Assembly: GCA_944326305.1 (NCBI GenBank)
Contig: CALVDL010000017.1
Span: forward strand, 1-64,000
Direction of reading: 5' to 3'
Length of the DNA: 64,000 nucleotides
Source: an uncultured Bacteroidales bacterium
GTDB taxonomy: Bacteria > Bacteroidota > Bacteroidia > Bacteroidales > UBA932
This document shows, one piece after another, positions 55,472-64,000 of this stretch (positions within the stretch are counted from its first letter, which is position 1; the number at the start of each line of letters is the position of its first letter). Below the pieces are notes generated by a model. It was not told the origin of the DNA and ran no database searches. It saw nothing but the letters and a program-made list of their open reading frames with translations. The position numbers were made by a program, and so were the translations under genes.

Positions 55472-57142
55472 CTATTTGATGAACTGTTCGCGAAGTTTCT
55501 CGATCTTCGCGTCAGCCGAATCGCCTTTCGCGCCGAAGTAGAATTTGATTTTCGGCTCTGTACCTGAAGGTCTTACGGACACCACATCCCCTTCCTCGCT
55601 GAAGAACTGCAGGACATTTGACTTAGGAAGGCCAGTCTCCTCCGGCTTGTTGTAGTCGATAACCTTCACCACAGGTGAGCCGGCAAGCTCGGCAGGAGGG
55701 TTGTTCCTCATGTCAGTCATGATGGCAGCAATCTCCTCGACACCGGCCTTTCCCTTACGCACAAGCGAAGTGAGTGACTCTCTGTAGTATCCGAATTCCT
55801 TGTATATCTTCTGCATGAGCTGGTACAGGGTAAGCCCCTGCTCAGCCGCCCAGCATGCGCACTCGGCCACCATCGAGCAGGCGATGACAGCATCCTTGTC
55901 ACGGACGTACTCGCCCACGTTGAAGCCGTAGCTCTCCTCTCCGCCGCAGATGAACTCGCCCTTGCCCTCATTCCGCTTGACTATTTCAGCGATATACTTG
56001 AATCCGGTGAGGACATTGTAGACCTTCACGCCGAACTTCTCGGCAATGGCGCGGATAAGCTCCGTGGTCACGATTGTCTTTACCACATATTTTGAAGGGT
56101 CGAGTTTCCCGAGTTCCTTCCAGCGGGTCAGGATGTAGTAGGTGAGCATGGCACCGGTCTGGTTCCCGTTGAAAAGCACCATCTTACCGTCATTGTCACG
56201 CACGGCGATACCCATACGGTCGGCATCCGGGTCAGTGGCCAGCACGATGTCTGCATGCTCCCTGTCGGCTGTTTCTACGGCCATCTTCAGGGCGGAAGGC
56301 TCCTCAGGGTTAGGAGACTGCACCGTAGGGAAATCCCCGTCGTTCACATCCTGCTCAGGCACATGGTATATGTTCTTGAAACCCAGCCTGTCCAGGGCCA
56401 TAGGCACCAGACGGACACCTGTCCCGTGCAGAGGAGTATAGACTATCTTGATATCACTGTGCTTTGCACGCGCATCAGGGGAAAGCATGAGGGAAAGTAT
56501 GTCATCAAGATATGCATTGTCCACTTCACTGCCCATGATCTCGATTTTCCCTGCCCCCTCGCCCGGGGTGAACTTCACCATGGAAGGGTCTGATATGGCA
56601 TTGACCTCGGCCACGATATCCTTGTCCACAGGGGAGGTAATCTGTGCCCCGTCGGACCAGTAGACCTTGTATCCGTTGTATTCTTTAGGGTTGTGAGATG
56701 CCGTCACCATCACGCCTGACTGCGCGCCCTTCTTCCTGATGGAATAGCTCAGCTCCGGAGTAGGGCGGAGGCTCTCGAACAGGTAGACATGGAGGCCGTT
56801 GGCGGAGAACACATCAGCCGTGATTTTCGCGAATTCCTTGCTGTGGTTCCTGCAGTCGTATGATACACATACCTTTATGTCATCACCTGTGCAATGCTTC
56901 CTGATATAGTTCGCCAGGCCCTGGGTAGCCATCCCCACAGTGTATTTGTTCATGCGGTTGGTCCCGACACCCATCACGCCGCGGAGTCCGCCCGTACCGA
57001 ACTCGAGGTTACGGTAGAACGCATCCTCCAGCGCCGTCTGGTCTCCGGCCATGAGAGCCCTGACCTCGTCTTTGGTCTGCTGGTCATAGTTCCCGTCGAG
57101 CCAGCTCTGGGCAACCTGTCTGAAATCTCTTGTAGTTTCCAT
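55472..57142 (-). CDS. Phospho-sugar mutase (phosphoglucomutase/phosphomannomutase)
   Basis: A 556-residue alpha-D-phosphohexomutase interconverting hexose 1- and 6-phosphates. All four family loops are present: phosphoserine TASHNPKEYNG, metal-binding DPDADRMGIA, sugar-recognition GGEESYGF and phosphate-binding RPSGTEPKIKFY. Length and the DFRQVAQSWLDGNYD opening fit the PgcA-like group of Firmicutes and Bacteroidota. It is co-directional with the DUF1080 gene 8 bases downstream. Choice of glucose or mannose as main substrate is not resolvable here. Confidence 0.93.
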   Translation of the reverse strand: METTRDFRQVAQSWLDGNYDQQTKDEVRALMAGDQTALEDAFYRNLEFGTGGLRGVMGVGTNRMNKYTVGMATQGLANYIRKHCTGDDIKVCVSYDCRNHSKEFAKITADVFSANGLHVYLFESLRPTPELSYSIRKKGAQSGVMVTASHNPKEYNGYKVYWSDGAQITSPVDKDIVAEVNAISDPSMVKFTPGEGAGKIEIMGSEVDNAYLDDILSLMLSPDARAKHSDIKIVYTPLHGTGVRLVPMALDRLGFKNIYHVPEQDVNDGDFPTVQSPNPEEPSALKMAVETADREHADIVLATDPDADRMGIAVRDNDGKMVLFNGNQTGAMLTYYILTRWKELGKLDPSKYVVKTIVTTELIRAIAEKFGVKVYNVLTGFKYIAEIVKRNEGKGEFICGGEESYGFNVGEYVRDKDAVIACSMVAECACWAAEQGLTLYQLMQKIYKEFGYYRESLTSLVRKGKAGVEEIAAIMTDMRNNPPAELAGSPVVKVIDYNKPEETGLPKSNVLQFFSEEGDVVSVRPSGTEPKIKFYFGAKGDSADAKIEKLREQFIK

Positions 57143-57164
57143 TGCAATATTGTTTTAAACTTCG

Positions 57165-57240
57165 TTTACAATCACGCTGCGCCTCGGCATAGTCCGAACG
57201 AGTTCGTCCTCTACTCTCGGCTTGCAGTTTATTTTAAATT
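57165..57240. repeat. GC-rich intergenic repeat-like element
   Basis: Within the 262-base gap upstream of the mutase gene, a GC-rich block with AAACT ends in inverted orientation and the central hairpin GAAC-GA-GTTC. It resembles Bacteroidales intergenic repeats (CTGCGCCTCGGCATAGTCC phrase). No gene is supported. Confidence 0.4.
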
Positions 57241-57284
57241 AAAGATTTTCCTTCCGTTTATAACAGTTTCTGTCACAAATCCTA

Positions 57285-57292
57285 CAAATTTA
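57285..57292 (-). promoter_or_regulatory. Probable -7 box upstream of the phospho-sugar mutase
   Basis: TAAATTTG on the - strand is a perfect TAnnTTTG box, about 145 bases upstream of the gene, with no clear -33 box. The long leader would contain the GC-rich element at 57165-57240. Confidence 0.4.
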
Positions 57293-57404
57293 TAAAATTT
57301 TCCGGCATTTCATATGCGCGGCGGCACATCAGCAATAAAAAAGCGGGCGGCCCCCGTTTACGGAAGTCACCCGCCATATATCAAAACGCCCGGATGGGCA
57401 CTTA

Positions 57405-58014
57405 TTATCTTCCTTTTTTCATCATACGCGCCGGTGCAGATCCATTACCGTTCACGGGCTCATCATAATAATCATCACCAAAATCTTCTTCATGGTGCTC
57501 TACAGGTCCGGAGTAGCTGCATTTGAATGGCTTCGGGTCCGAGTATTCCCACTCGTTTGTCTCCTCATTATATACCTCCAGAACAGCCATACCGTCAAAA
57601 CTGAAAGAATAGTTGTCGCCTTTCTTGCTGATTGTCAGGGTGCCGGATGTAAATTCCGCATACTCCTCTTTAGTTGCGCTATACAAGTAATAGTCGCCAT
57701 TATCCAGGATTTCACCATTCCCGAGCCTGTAGGTTCCTTCAGGAAGTTCCGAAACTTCCCTATCGAAATACAGGTCGAAATAGACATTCGCACAATAGTC
57801 TTCTACCAGATAATCGTGCCAGGTATATCCGTCCAGCAGCAGATAAACTTCATAATTGGTTTCTTCCGGAGAACGGTCATAAAGGTTGATGACAGCTCCT
57901 GTTACCTCATGAGATTCCACCCCCCTCAAGCTTAAATTCGCTTGAGATTTCATCTTCCTTGTTGCATCCTGCCAGCAGGATTCCTGCGAATGCAAGTAAA
58001 AACAATTTTTTCAT
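57405..58014 (-). pseudogene. Small lipoprotein interrupted by a G-run frameshift
   Basis: Read as one gene with one base removed, this is a 202-residue lipoprotein. ATG at 58014 starts MKKLFLLAFAGILLAGC (lipobox LAGC, Cys 17) followed by acidic residues, and the downstream frame (from VESHEVTGAVINLYD) carries the rest to 57405. The two frames meet at six G (57920-57925 on the + strand as C); five would join them. As written, the signal-peptide frame stops after 36 codons. The body is beta-rich with an FDLYFDREVSELPEGTYRLG segment and an acidic tail ending in PARMMKKGR. I do not recognise the family. Confidence 0.7.
57920..57925 (-). other. Six-G run at the lipoprotein frameshift
   Basis: On the coding strand GAGGGGGGTGG: with six G the signal peptide runs to a stop (GGGIS then TGA); with five it continues as EGVESHEVTG. 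It is the second G-run event of the same sign in the window. Confidence 0.75.
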
Positions 58015-58110
58015 GACAAAATATTTTTAATGAATTAGAATGAAAAGTCCGTAAAATACGAAAAAAAGGTTAAGCAATCACTTAAATACAACACATTTAC
58101 AAATCTAAGG

Positions 58111-58118
58111 CAAAGATA
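58111..58118 (-). promoter_or_regulatory. -7 box of the small lipoprotein gene
   Basis: TATCTTTG on the - strand, a perfect TAnnTTTG box, about 97 bases upstream of the ATG at 58014. This supports 58014 as the true gene start. The -33 box is weak. Confidence 0.55.
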
Positions 58119-58176
58119 CAATAATTTTGTAAATATGAAATCATATCCCGCTGTCATCCCGAGCGTCCTTATTTCC

Positions 58177-58184
58177 TAATTTTG
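58177..58184 (+). promoter_or_regulatory. -7 box of the methyltransferase gene
   Basis: TAATTTTG matches TAnnTTTG and lies 20 bases before the ATG at 58205. A dispersed-repeat fragment (CTGTCATCCCGAGCGTCC, 58151-58168) occupies the -33 region, and no TTTG is found there. Confidence 0.5.
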
Positions 58185-58204
58185 CAGACCGAAAGACTTT
58201 TGAC

Positions 58205-59539
58205 ATGAGCACCCAAGCAACCGCACCGGACAAGTTTACAGAATTCGTGCTTGAGCACGAAAACGACGACACTGCCAGGCTCCTGCTTTCCAAAGGCAGG
58301 TGGAAGGACGTAGACATTGACCTGGCTGTCAACACCATACTCTCCCGCAGAAAACTCAGGGACAAAGTACCCGCATGGTACAGCCACGCCGGACTCGTCT
58401 ACCCTGCAAAGCTCTCCGCCGAGCAGTGCAGCTCGCAGGATACGGCCGGATACAAGGCCGGCCTTGCGCTCCGGCTGCACAGGGGACAGGCAGAAAACTG
58501 CAGCCACCTGCACAGGTCATCCCGGGCAGTCTCTATCTTGGATGCCCCGGAAGACTGGAACAACCCCCTCCCGGCCCCGGACCTTCATATCGCCGACCTG
58601 ACCGGAGGACTGGGAGTAGACAGCTGGGCCTTTTCAAAGGTAGCGGGAAGCGTATTCTACAACGAAATGGACCCGGCCCTCGCCCATGCCGCCCGGCACA
58701 ATTTCCTGACTCTGGGCGCATCAGGCATATCTGTGCACAACTCGACACTCTCTCCCGGATCCGCTGCAGAACTCCTGGAAGGCTTCCGCCCAGGAATCAT
58801 TTTCCTTGACCCTGCAAGACGGGCCGACGACGGGAAAAAAGTCTTCATGATAGAAGACTGCAGGCCGGATGTACTCGGGCTGAAAGACGAACTGCTGGAT
58901 ATATCGAAATACCTGATGGTGAAGCTCTCCCCTATGGCCGACATCAGCATGGTGACAGAAAAGCTCGGCAGGCAGTGCCGCGAACTGCATGTCGTGGCCT
59001 CCGGAGGGGAATGCAAAGAGCTGCTCGCAGTACTTGACAGGGATTTCGGCGGGGAATGCCGCATAGTGGTGTGCAGCGATGCAGGCAGGGCAGACAGGGG
59101 CATATTCTCCTTCACGCGGACGGAGGAGCGGAGCGCATCAGCGTCCTTCATCTCCGGGAAGGACGAAGCTGCAGGCCATGCCTTCCTTTTCGAGCCGGGG
59201 AAAGCACTCATGAAATCCGGAGCATTCAACCTGATTTCAAGCAGGTTCGGCATAAAGAAAATCTCCCGCAGTACCCACCTTTACCTTTTCAGCGAAGAAA
59301 CGCTTGCCGCCACTCTCAAGGACTACGGAAAGGTATTCAGGATACTTGAAGTACTGCCTATGAACGGACGCGGAATCCGTCTGGCCGGCGAAAAATATCC
59401 CGAGGCAGAGGTCTCCGCACGCAACATCCGCATGAGCAGCGACCTTCTGCGCAAGAAACTCGGCACCAGGCCCGGAGACCGCTACCACATATTCGGGGCG
59501 GAATACCTGTTTGTCACCTCGAAAATGAAATTTTTATGA
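58205..59539 (+). CDS. THUMP-like domain class I SAM-dependent methyltransferase
   Basis: A 444-residue cytoplasmic protein. The middle contains a Rossmann methyltransferase with SAM motif I as DLTGGLGVDSWAF, an acidic motif II (FYNEMDP) and motif IV as FLDPARR. The C-terminal 70 residues (KYPEAEVSARNIRMSSDLLR, YHIFGAEYLFV) resemble the THUMP-like domain attached to it in Bacteroidota. The partner may be tRNA or rRNA, but no target is established in what I know. The gene is complete, with its own -7 box, and is divergent from the small lipoprotein gene. Confidence 0.82.
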   Translation: MSTQATAPDKFTEFVLEHENDDTARLLLSKGRWKDVDIDLAVNTILSRRKLRDKVPAWYSHAGLVYPAKLSAEQCSSQDTAGYKAGLALRLHRGQAENCSHLHRSSRAVSILDAPEDWNNPLPAPDLHIADLTGGLGVDSWAFSKVAGSVFYNEMDPALAHAARHNFLTLGASGISVHNSTLSPGSAAELLEGFRPGIIFLDPARRADDGKKVFMIEDCRPDVLGLKDELLDISKYLMVKLSPMADISMVTEKLGRQCRELHVVASGGECKELLAVLDRDFGGECRIVVCSDAGRADRGIFSFTRTEERSASASFISGKDEAAGHAFLFEPGKALMKSGAFNLISSRFGIKKISRSTHLYLFSEETLAATLKDYGKVFRILEVLPMNGRGIRLAGEKYPEAEVSARNIRMSSDLLRKKLGTRPGDRYHIFGAEYLFVTSKMKFL

Positions 59540-59569
59540 CAATACGGTCACAATACGCGAAAAAAATCA

Positions 59570-59577
59570 TAAGTTTG
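59570..59577 (+). promoter_or_regulatory. -7 box of the LRR lipoprotein gene
   Basis: TAAGTTTG is a perfect TAnnTTTG box 44 bases before the ATG at 59622. No good -33 box is seen. Confidence 0.5.
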
Positions 59578-59621
59578 CTGTTTTGTTGTGTAAAGTGAAA
59601 ACCATTAAAAAGAGAAAAAGC

Positions 59622-60434
59622 ATGAAAAAGATTCTTATATTCTCGCTGCCGGTACTGGCACTCTGCCTTGCCTCCTGCAAAAAAGACAAAGTAGACACAT
59701 GGAGAGATGACAGCCCGATCATCGATTTCAACGACACAAGGCTGCTCAAGGCCCTCATTGAAATCTCCGACATGTACGGGGACTATCCGCACTCCGACGG
59801 GAACAGGGTCTACAGGACATTCAAGGACATGAACGGCGACGGGAAAGTCTCCGAGAAAGAGGCCTCCAGGGTGCAGTATCTCGACCTCAGCGGCTACAAA
59901 ATCCGGAACTTCGATGAAATAGTCTATTTCTCCTCGCTCGAGATCCTTTACTGCCAGAACAACGAGCTGAAGGACATCGACATCAGCAAGAACACGGGAC
60001 TCAAGGACCTGAACTGTATGGGCAACAGCCTCACCTCCCTCGACGTGAGCAAGAACTCCTCTCTCGAGAGCCTCAGCTGCAAGCTCAATGAACTCACCTC
60101 CCTCGATGTAAGCGGCTGCTCCAGACTCAAGAGCCTGAGCTGTGAGAACAACAAGCTCACCAGGCTTGTCATAAGCGGATGCGGCTCACTGGAAGAGCTC
60201 GACTGCAGCTCCAACAGCATATCGACCATAGACGTGTCGGAATGTACGGAGCTGAAGGAACTGGACTGCAGCTACAACGAGATCAAGACCCTCGACCTCA
60301 GCAACAACAAATACCTCGAGTCCGTGACATGCCATGAGAACCCCCTGGACGCGATCATCCTCTATGAATATGCCGACCTTCCGGAAACATTCCTGGAGAC
60401 ATACAGAAATATAATCAAAGGCTACCAGTGGTAA
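59622..60434 (+). CDS. Leucine-rich-repeat lipoprotein with EF-hand-like loop
   Basis: A 270-residue lipoprotein, start at ATG 59622 (the frame opens 13 codons earlier) with lipobox LASC (Cys 19). After an N-terminal segment there is a calcium-loop-like DMNGDGKVSEKEA (about residues 70-82), then about seven leucine-rich repeats of 21 residues on the pattern L-x2-LDVS-x-N/C-x2-L-x2-L-x-C-x2-N-x-L. The repeats carry a regular Cys (LYCQNN, LNCMGN, LSCKLN, LSCENN, LDCSSN, LDCSYN, VTCHEN), a hallmark of Bacteroidota LRR proteins. A binding role on the cell surface is likely; the partner is unknown. Confidence 0.82.
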   Translation: MKKILIFSLPVLALCLASCKKDKVDTWRDDSPIIDFNDTRLLKALIEISDMYGDYPHSDGNRVYRTFKDMNGDGKVSEKEASRVQYLDLSGYKIRNFDEIVYFSSLEILYCQNNELKDIDISKNTGLKDLNCMGNSLTSLDVSKNSSLESLSCKLNELTSLDVSGCSRLKSLSCENNKLTRLVISGCGSLEELDCSSNSISTIDVSECTELKELDCSYNEIKTLDLSNNKYLESVTCHENPLDAIILYEYADLPETFLETYRNIIKGYQW

Positions 60435-60449
60435 GACGGCATGACCAAT

Positions 60450-60495
60450 AAAACAATGATGCGGTCCGGAAAAATCCGGGCCGCATCATTGTTTT
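60450..60495. terminator. Bidirectional terminator between LRR gene and the A2M-like gene
   Basis: AAAACAATGATGCGG-t-CCGGA pairs with TCCGG-g-CCGCATCATTGTTTT (60475-60495): a 20-bp stem with one mismatch, a 4-base loop, and A/T runs at both ends. Confidence 0.9.
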
Positions 60496-60521
60496 ACCAG
60501 CAGACACCCGACCGCACTGGA

Positions 60522-63500
60522 CTAAAGGCCGTCCACATGCACAGGCGGCATGAAAGCGTCATTGGCCCTGTAATGTGGGGCATAGACACATTCCGCTTCC
60601 ATCACAGGTGATGAATAGACCCCTGCCCTCGTAACGAAGAATTCTTCTTCAATGACAGTGGTCTCCTCCGGGAGCACATCGAAATAGTATTCTGTCCTGT
60701 CCGGGAGGACATTCCTGTAAAAGGCCATTGCCGGAATGAATCCGGGTCCCGTCCTCCACCATCCCGACATTCCTGAAACCTGGTCTACAGGACGCATGGA
60801 GGCACTGCGCGGAACTGACAGCCTCACGAAGCTGCGGTTCTCGGTACTTTTGACAGTATAGCGGCAGACGATCTTGTCCCCTACCGAAACGGTATCCCAA
60901 GGCGAGAGGCTGACAAGATCCTTCGCGCCGGAGCCTTCCGCACGGAAGAAGCCGCGTGAGACCGAAAGGCCGTTTCCGGAGGCCTTTATCCCCTCATACG
61001 GCTTCTCATACCGCTTCGACATCACCACAATGACTGTCGACAGCACCTCCTGCGAGCCGTCGAGCACGGAAGCCATCGCCCTCACATAGGCTGGATCGGC
61101 ATCCCACTGCTGGGTCTCCTTCTGGATCATCATCCACAGGCGCACTCCGTCAGCTATCCGGGAAGACTGTGAAGCGTACTCCCCTGTGCCGGAGCATGAA
61201 TAGTCCTGCAGCACGTCACATATCAGGGAATGGGCATACAGCTCGCTGTCTATGAGGCCGCGCCACGGCAGCACGGCATTAGGATAGTACATCCCTCCGG
61301 AGGCATGCCCCACAGCATAGCTGCACAGCGATGCTGCATCATCGGCCATTGTCCTTGAAACCTTGCGCAGAGAAGAACCCTTCAGGCCAAGCCCCCCGGC
61401 GAGGGCCGCCCCGTCTCCGGACAGCAGGGACATTGCGGAGGAAATCCTCCTGGCCTTGTCGATAAGCCTGCCGTCGAACCTTTCCGAACCGGTAGGAAGC
61501 GTAAGGAATTCCTTTACATCTTTCCTGAAAGCGGAGAGGGCCTTCTTCCCGTAAGAATCATACGACCCCTGAAGCAGAGGAACAGAAGGGTACATTGTCC
61601 TGACGTACAGATACTGGGCAAGGGAAATCCCCGGCACGGACACCCGGGCGCTGTCAGTGTAGCCCGACAGCATCCCCCTGTCAAGATAGGCCAGGGCCTT
61701 TTCCACACTCCCGTCATCTATCACCTTGACATGGGTCCTGCTGCGAAGCTCGGCGACCCTTTCCAAAAGCAGGGCCGTAATCTGTCCGGAAGACTTCATG
61801 CCGGAGAACCACCCGAGGCCGCCGTCCGCATTCTGGCACGCAAGTATGTCTTCCACAAGCGCATCCACCTCTTTCCTGCCGTATATGCATCCTGTCAGCA
61901 TCCTTACGAACAGGGCGTCGGAAACGGACACTACATCATTGCCCGTAACGGCACATTTCTCCGGGATGGACGACTTGACCATGTCCAGCAGCGAAATCTC
62001 TTTGGATTCGGCCCCGTACGGGAGTGTATTCACAAACATCCCCGACAATGCGGTCTTCAGCGAATCCCTGTCCATTCCCGGAAGCAGCACAGCAGAATGG
62101 GCCTCAGCAAGCACCTGGAAATCAGGTTCAACCGGCACCGTAAAGAAAATCCCGTCCGACCATCTGTCATCTTCAGGCTGTCCGGTTTCCGGAAGGGCAC
62201 AGAAAACGAGCCTGAACCCGAGCACATCCCTGCCGGAAGGGACAGCCATCATGAATTCTTCCTTAGAAGTCCCGCCAGGAAGGACGGTCACAGGCCTGCT
62301 CTCAACCAGTTCCGGAGAAGTCCCGGCATAGTCGGCACTGCCGTACACATACAGGTCAAGCATCCCCGAAACCTCCTCCCCGGTCGAGTTCGATACCGCT
62401 GCGTCCAGGGTATACCTGTCACCCTCATGCAGGAACTGCGGGGCGGATACAGACACCATCACAGGCTTTGTCACCAGCATCTCCGCTCTGGCCACGCCGT
62501 TGCGCATGCCCCTGTCATGGGCGAAGACATTCACATTATACGTTGATACCTTGTCCGATGTCATGAACGTGAACGAAGCCGTGCTGTCGGCCCCTGTATC
62601 CAGGAACGGTATGAATGCAAGCGTATTGCTGAAGTCGCTACGGATATGCATCTGTCCGGTATCGTATGCCATGGCATCCGAAGTCCCGGCATACGATGTC
62701 TGCACTACGGATTCCTCCACCACTGCATCCGCGCGGGAAGCCGCAGGCGCAAGCTTTGCCATAAAGCTGTTATTGGAGCCCCTGACATATATCTCCTCAC
62801 ATCCGACAGAACCGCCGTGTGCATATACAGGGACATAAGGCAGCACTGCAGTACGGGACACCCGGCCCCAGATGTTAGGCATTATCTGCTCTGTCCCCTT
62901 GTCGAACACGGCCACCACACACTCGGCCCCCGGCGCGGCACGGACAGTCATGGTCACCTGCGTACCTGTGGAGGTGCTGTCCGTGAAAGAAACGAAGTCC
63001 AGAGGAAGGAGCATTTCATCGTTCTTCCTGTGGTAATCTGCGCTGTACCTGTAGTCGGACCCGTTCCTGAAATAAAATACGGTCAACCTCACATCGTCAG
63101 GATAAGTATCCTCATACCCGTATCTCAGGGTAACAGCCGACCCCGGTTCTCCCCTTTTTCCCTCCAGATATACCATTTCAGTGCGCAGAGGCGCAAGGGC
63201 ATCGCTTCCCCATATCTCCACCACGGCCCAAAGCGGGCCGTTCCCTGTCGCCATCTGGAGCATTATGTCCTCATCATCCACCACCCTGAAAAGGTTCTCG
63301 ACATCCGCATCCAGGGCAGTGTCCGTCCCGGAAATCTTTATAAGCTCATATATGTACCTGCCGACAAGGATAGAATCCTTCCCCTCCGGAAGCTCCAAAC
63401 TTGCCGAAGCCTCTGCCTCTATCCTGTATAGCCCGGATGCCATTCCCGAAAGATCCACGTCCACAATGTCGCCCGGACTTGCATTCCCCTCCGTCACGAG

Positions 63501-64000
63501 CGTTTCTCCCGAATAGACAGAATACCTCACAGGCACGCATGTTATTTCCCTGTAATCGGCATTCCTGGCCACGAACCGCACCCTGGCCGTATCCCCGTCC
63601 ATAATTGCCGTGCCATAGCCTGACATCGGGCGGTACTCCCGCCTCTGCGGCAGCGGTGTCACACTCCCTTCAGACGGGTTCACAAGCTCGGCGGACAGGT
63701 CAAAGCGAGGAGTAACAGTCACGCCTTTGCTGAACTCGAGCGTCTCTCCCGTAGCGTCAGAAACCCTCACCTCTATATTATAATAGGAATACGGCATCCC
63801 CTGCCCCCAGTCCGGCTTGTCGGTGAAACTGAAGCTGAAATGCCCGTCACTGTCAAGTTCAACAGTACCTTCATCCACGGTCTCCCCCCATTTGAACACC
63901 TTCCATCCGACCGATGCGGCTGACAGGCTGTGCCCCGTATAGCTGCTGACAGTCCCGCCCACAGTCACGGTATCCCCCGGGAAATAAAGGGTGTCGGAAC
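60522..64000 (-). CDS. Alpha-2-macroglobulin-like protein, C-terminal part (runs off the window)
   Basis: At least 1158 residues; the frame stays open to the window edge, so the N-terminus lies beyond base 64000. The GTG near 63968 is internal (YFPGDTVTVGGTV reads through it). Macroglobulin-type beta-sandwich domains come first. A helical thioester-domain-like toroid follows (CQNADGGLGWFSGMKSSGQI, then further helix pairs), and a C-terminal receptor-like domain ends near AHYRANDAFMPPV. No CxEQ thioester motif is visible in the part present. Bacterial homologues are periplasmic or surface protease traps; Bacteroidota versions of about 1900 residues are common. Function is inferred from the family. 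Confidence 0.82.
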   Translation of the reverse strand, partial: SDTLYFPGDTVTVGGTVSSYTGHSLSAASVGWKVFKWGETVDEGTVELDSDGHFSFSFTDKPDWGQGMPYSYYNIEVRVSDATGETLEFSKGVTVTPRFDLSAELVNPSEGSVTPLPQRREYRPMSGYGTAIMDGDTARVRFVARNADYREITCVPVRYSVYSGETLVTEGNASPGDIVDVDLSGMASGLYRIEAEASASLELPEGKDSILVGRYIYELIKISGTDTALDADVENLFRVVDDEDIMLQMATGNGPLWAVVEIWGSDALAPLRTEMVYLEGKRGEPGSAVTLRYGYEDTYPDDVRLTVFYFRNGSDYRYSADYHRKNDEMLLPLDFVSFTDSTSTGTQVTMTVRAAPGAECVVAVFDKGTEQIMPNIWGRVSRTAVLPYVPVYAHGGSVGCEEIYVRGSNNSFMAKLAPAASRADAVVEESVVQTSYAGTSDAMAYDTGQMHIRSDFSNTLAFIPFLDTGADSTASFTFMTSDKVSTYNVNVFAHDRGMRNGVARAEMLVTKPVMVSVSAPQFLHEGDRYTLDAAVSNSTGEEVSGMLDLYVYGSADYAGTSPELVESRPVTVLPGGTSKEEFMMAVPSGRDVLGFRLVFCALPETGQPEDDRWSDGIFFTVPVEPDFQVLAEAHSAVLLPGMDRDSLKTALSGMFVNTLPYGAESKEISLLDMVKSSIPEKCAVTGNDVVSVSDALFVRMLTGCIYGRKEVDALVEDILACQNADGGLGWFSGMKSSGQITALLLERVAELRSRTHVKVIDDGSVEKALAYLDRGMLSGYTDSARVSVPGISLAQYLYVRTMYPSVPLLQGSYDSYGKKALSAFRKDVKEFLTLPTGSERFDGRLIDKARRISSAMSLLSGDGAALAGGLGLKGSSLRKVSRTMADDAASLCSYAVGHASGGMYYPNAVLPWRGLIDSELYAHSLICDVLQDYSCSGTGEYASQSSRIADGVRLWMMIQKETQQWDADPAYVRAMASVLDGSQEVLSTVIVVMSKRYEKPYEGIKASGNGLSVSRGFFRAEGSGAKDLVSLSPWDTVSVGDKIVCRYTVKSTENRSFVRLSVPRSASMRPVDQVSGMSGWWRTGPGFIPAMAFYRNVLPDRTEYYFDVLPEETTVIEEEFFVTRAGVYSSPVMEAECVYAPHYRANDAFMPPVHVDGL

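Overview
The window looks like a chromosomal segment of a member of the order Bacteroidales (phylum Bacteroidota); I do not commit to a genus. Grounds: a SusC/SusD polysaccharide-utilization locus with a hybrid two-component regulator, promoters of the TTTG / TAnnTTTG type, many Bacteroidota-style lipoproteins, a serine palmitoyltransferase, tig-clpP-clpX linkage, DUF4837 and PCMD-domain proteins, and weak or absent Shine-Dalgarno sequences. GC content is moderate to high in housekeeping parts and visibly lower in the regulator and intergenic part of the PUL (about 9.3-13.5 kb).

Layout. 0.1-9.2 kb (+ strand): DUF4837 lipoprotein, tRNA-Glu, rpsT, tRNA-Pro, a four-subunit 2-oxoacid:ferredoxin oxidoreductase operon (delta-alpha-beta-gamma), a small coiled-coil protein followed by zapA, a likely 6S RNA, RNase Y and a DsbD-like thiol:disulfide interchange protein. 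9.2-26.5 kb: a complete PUL bounded by two bidirectional terminators. It has a divergent hybrid two-component regulator broken by one extra base in a nine-G run, then susC, susD, two surface lipoproteins with related C-terminal domains, two tandem almost identical 709-residue putative glycan-active enzymes that differ only in their signal peptides, and a GH43 enzyme.

26.5-47.4 kb (mostly - strand): pyrF, an M20 peptidase, a PCMD-domain lipoprotein, clpX-clpP-tig, a 7TM-HD (PgpH-like) phosphodiesterase overlapping a condensation-type acyltransferase-like gene, which overlaps a short-chain dehydrogenase, then serine palmitoyltransferase. The last genes form a probable sphingolipid cluster. After these come gyrB, an outer-membrane beta-barrel-like protein and a large TPR protein. 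47.5-53.5 kb (+): ftsE, nth, a K+/H+ antiporter and an RluA-type pseudouridine synthase with a long N-terminal extension, then an AAA/DUF4143 ATPase gene whose start and stop codons lie in or against two palindromic direct repeats.

53.5-64 kb: ndk, a tandem DUF1080 protein, phosphoglucomutase, a small lipoprotein broken by a second G-run frameshift, a THUMP-like methyltransferase, a leucine-rich-repeat lipoprotein with an EF-hand-like loop, and the C-terminal part of an alpha-2-macroglobulin-like protein running off the window. Intergenic spaces carry several families of imperfect inverted repeats and GTCATCCCGAGC-type dispersed repeats.

Most worth following up: the palindrome-bracketed DUF4143 gene, the twin enzymes with different export signals, the G-run frameshift in the PUL regulator, and the acyltransferase-like gene of the sphingolipid cluster. 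No CRISPR array, rRNA operon, prophage or transposase was seen.
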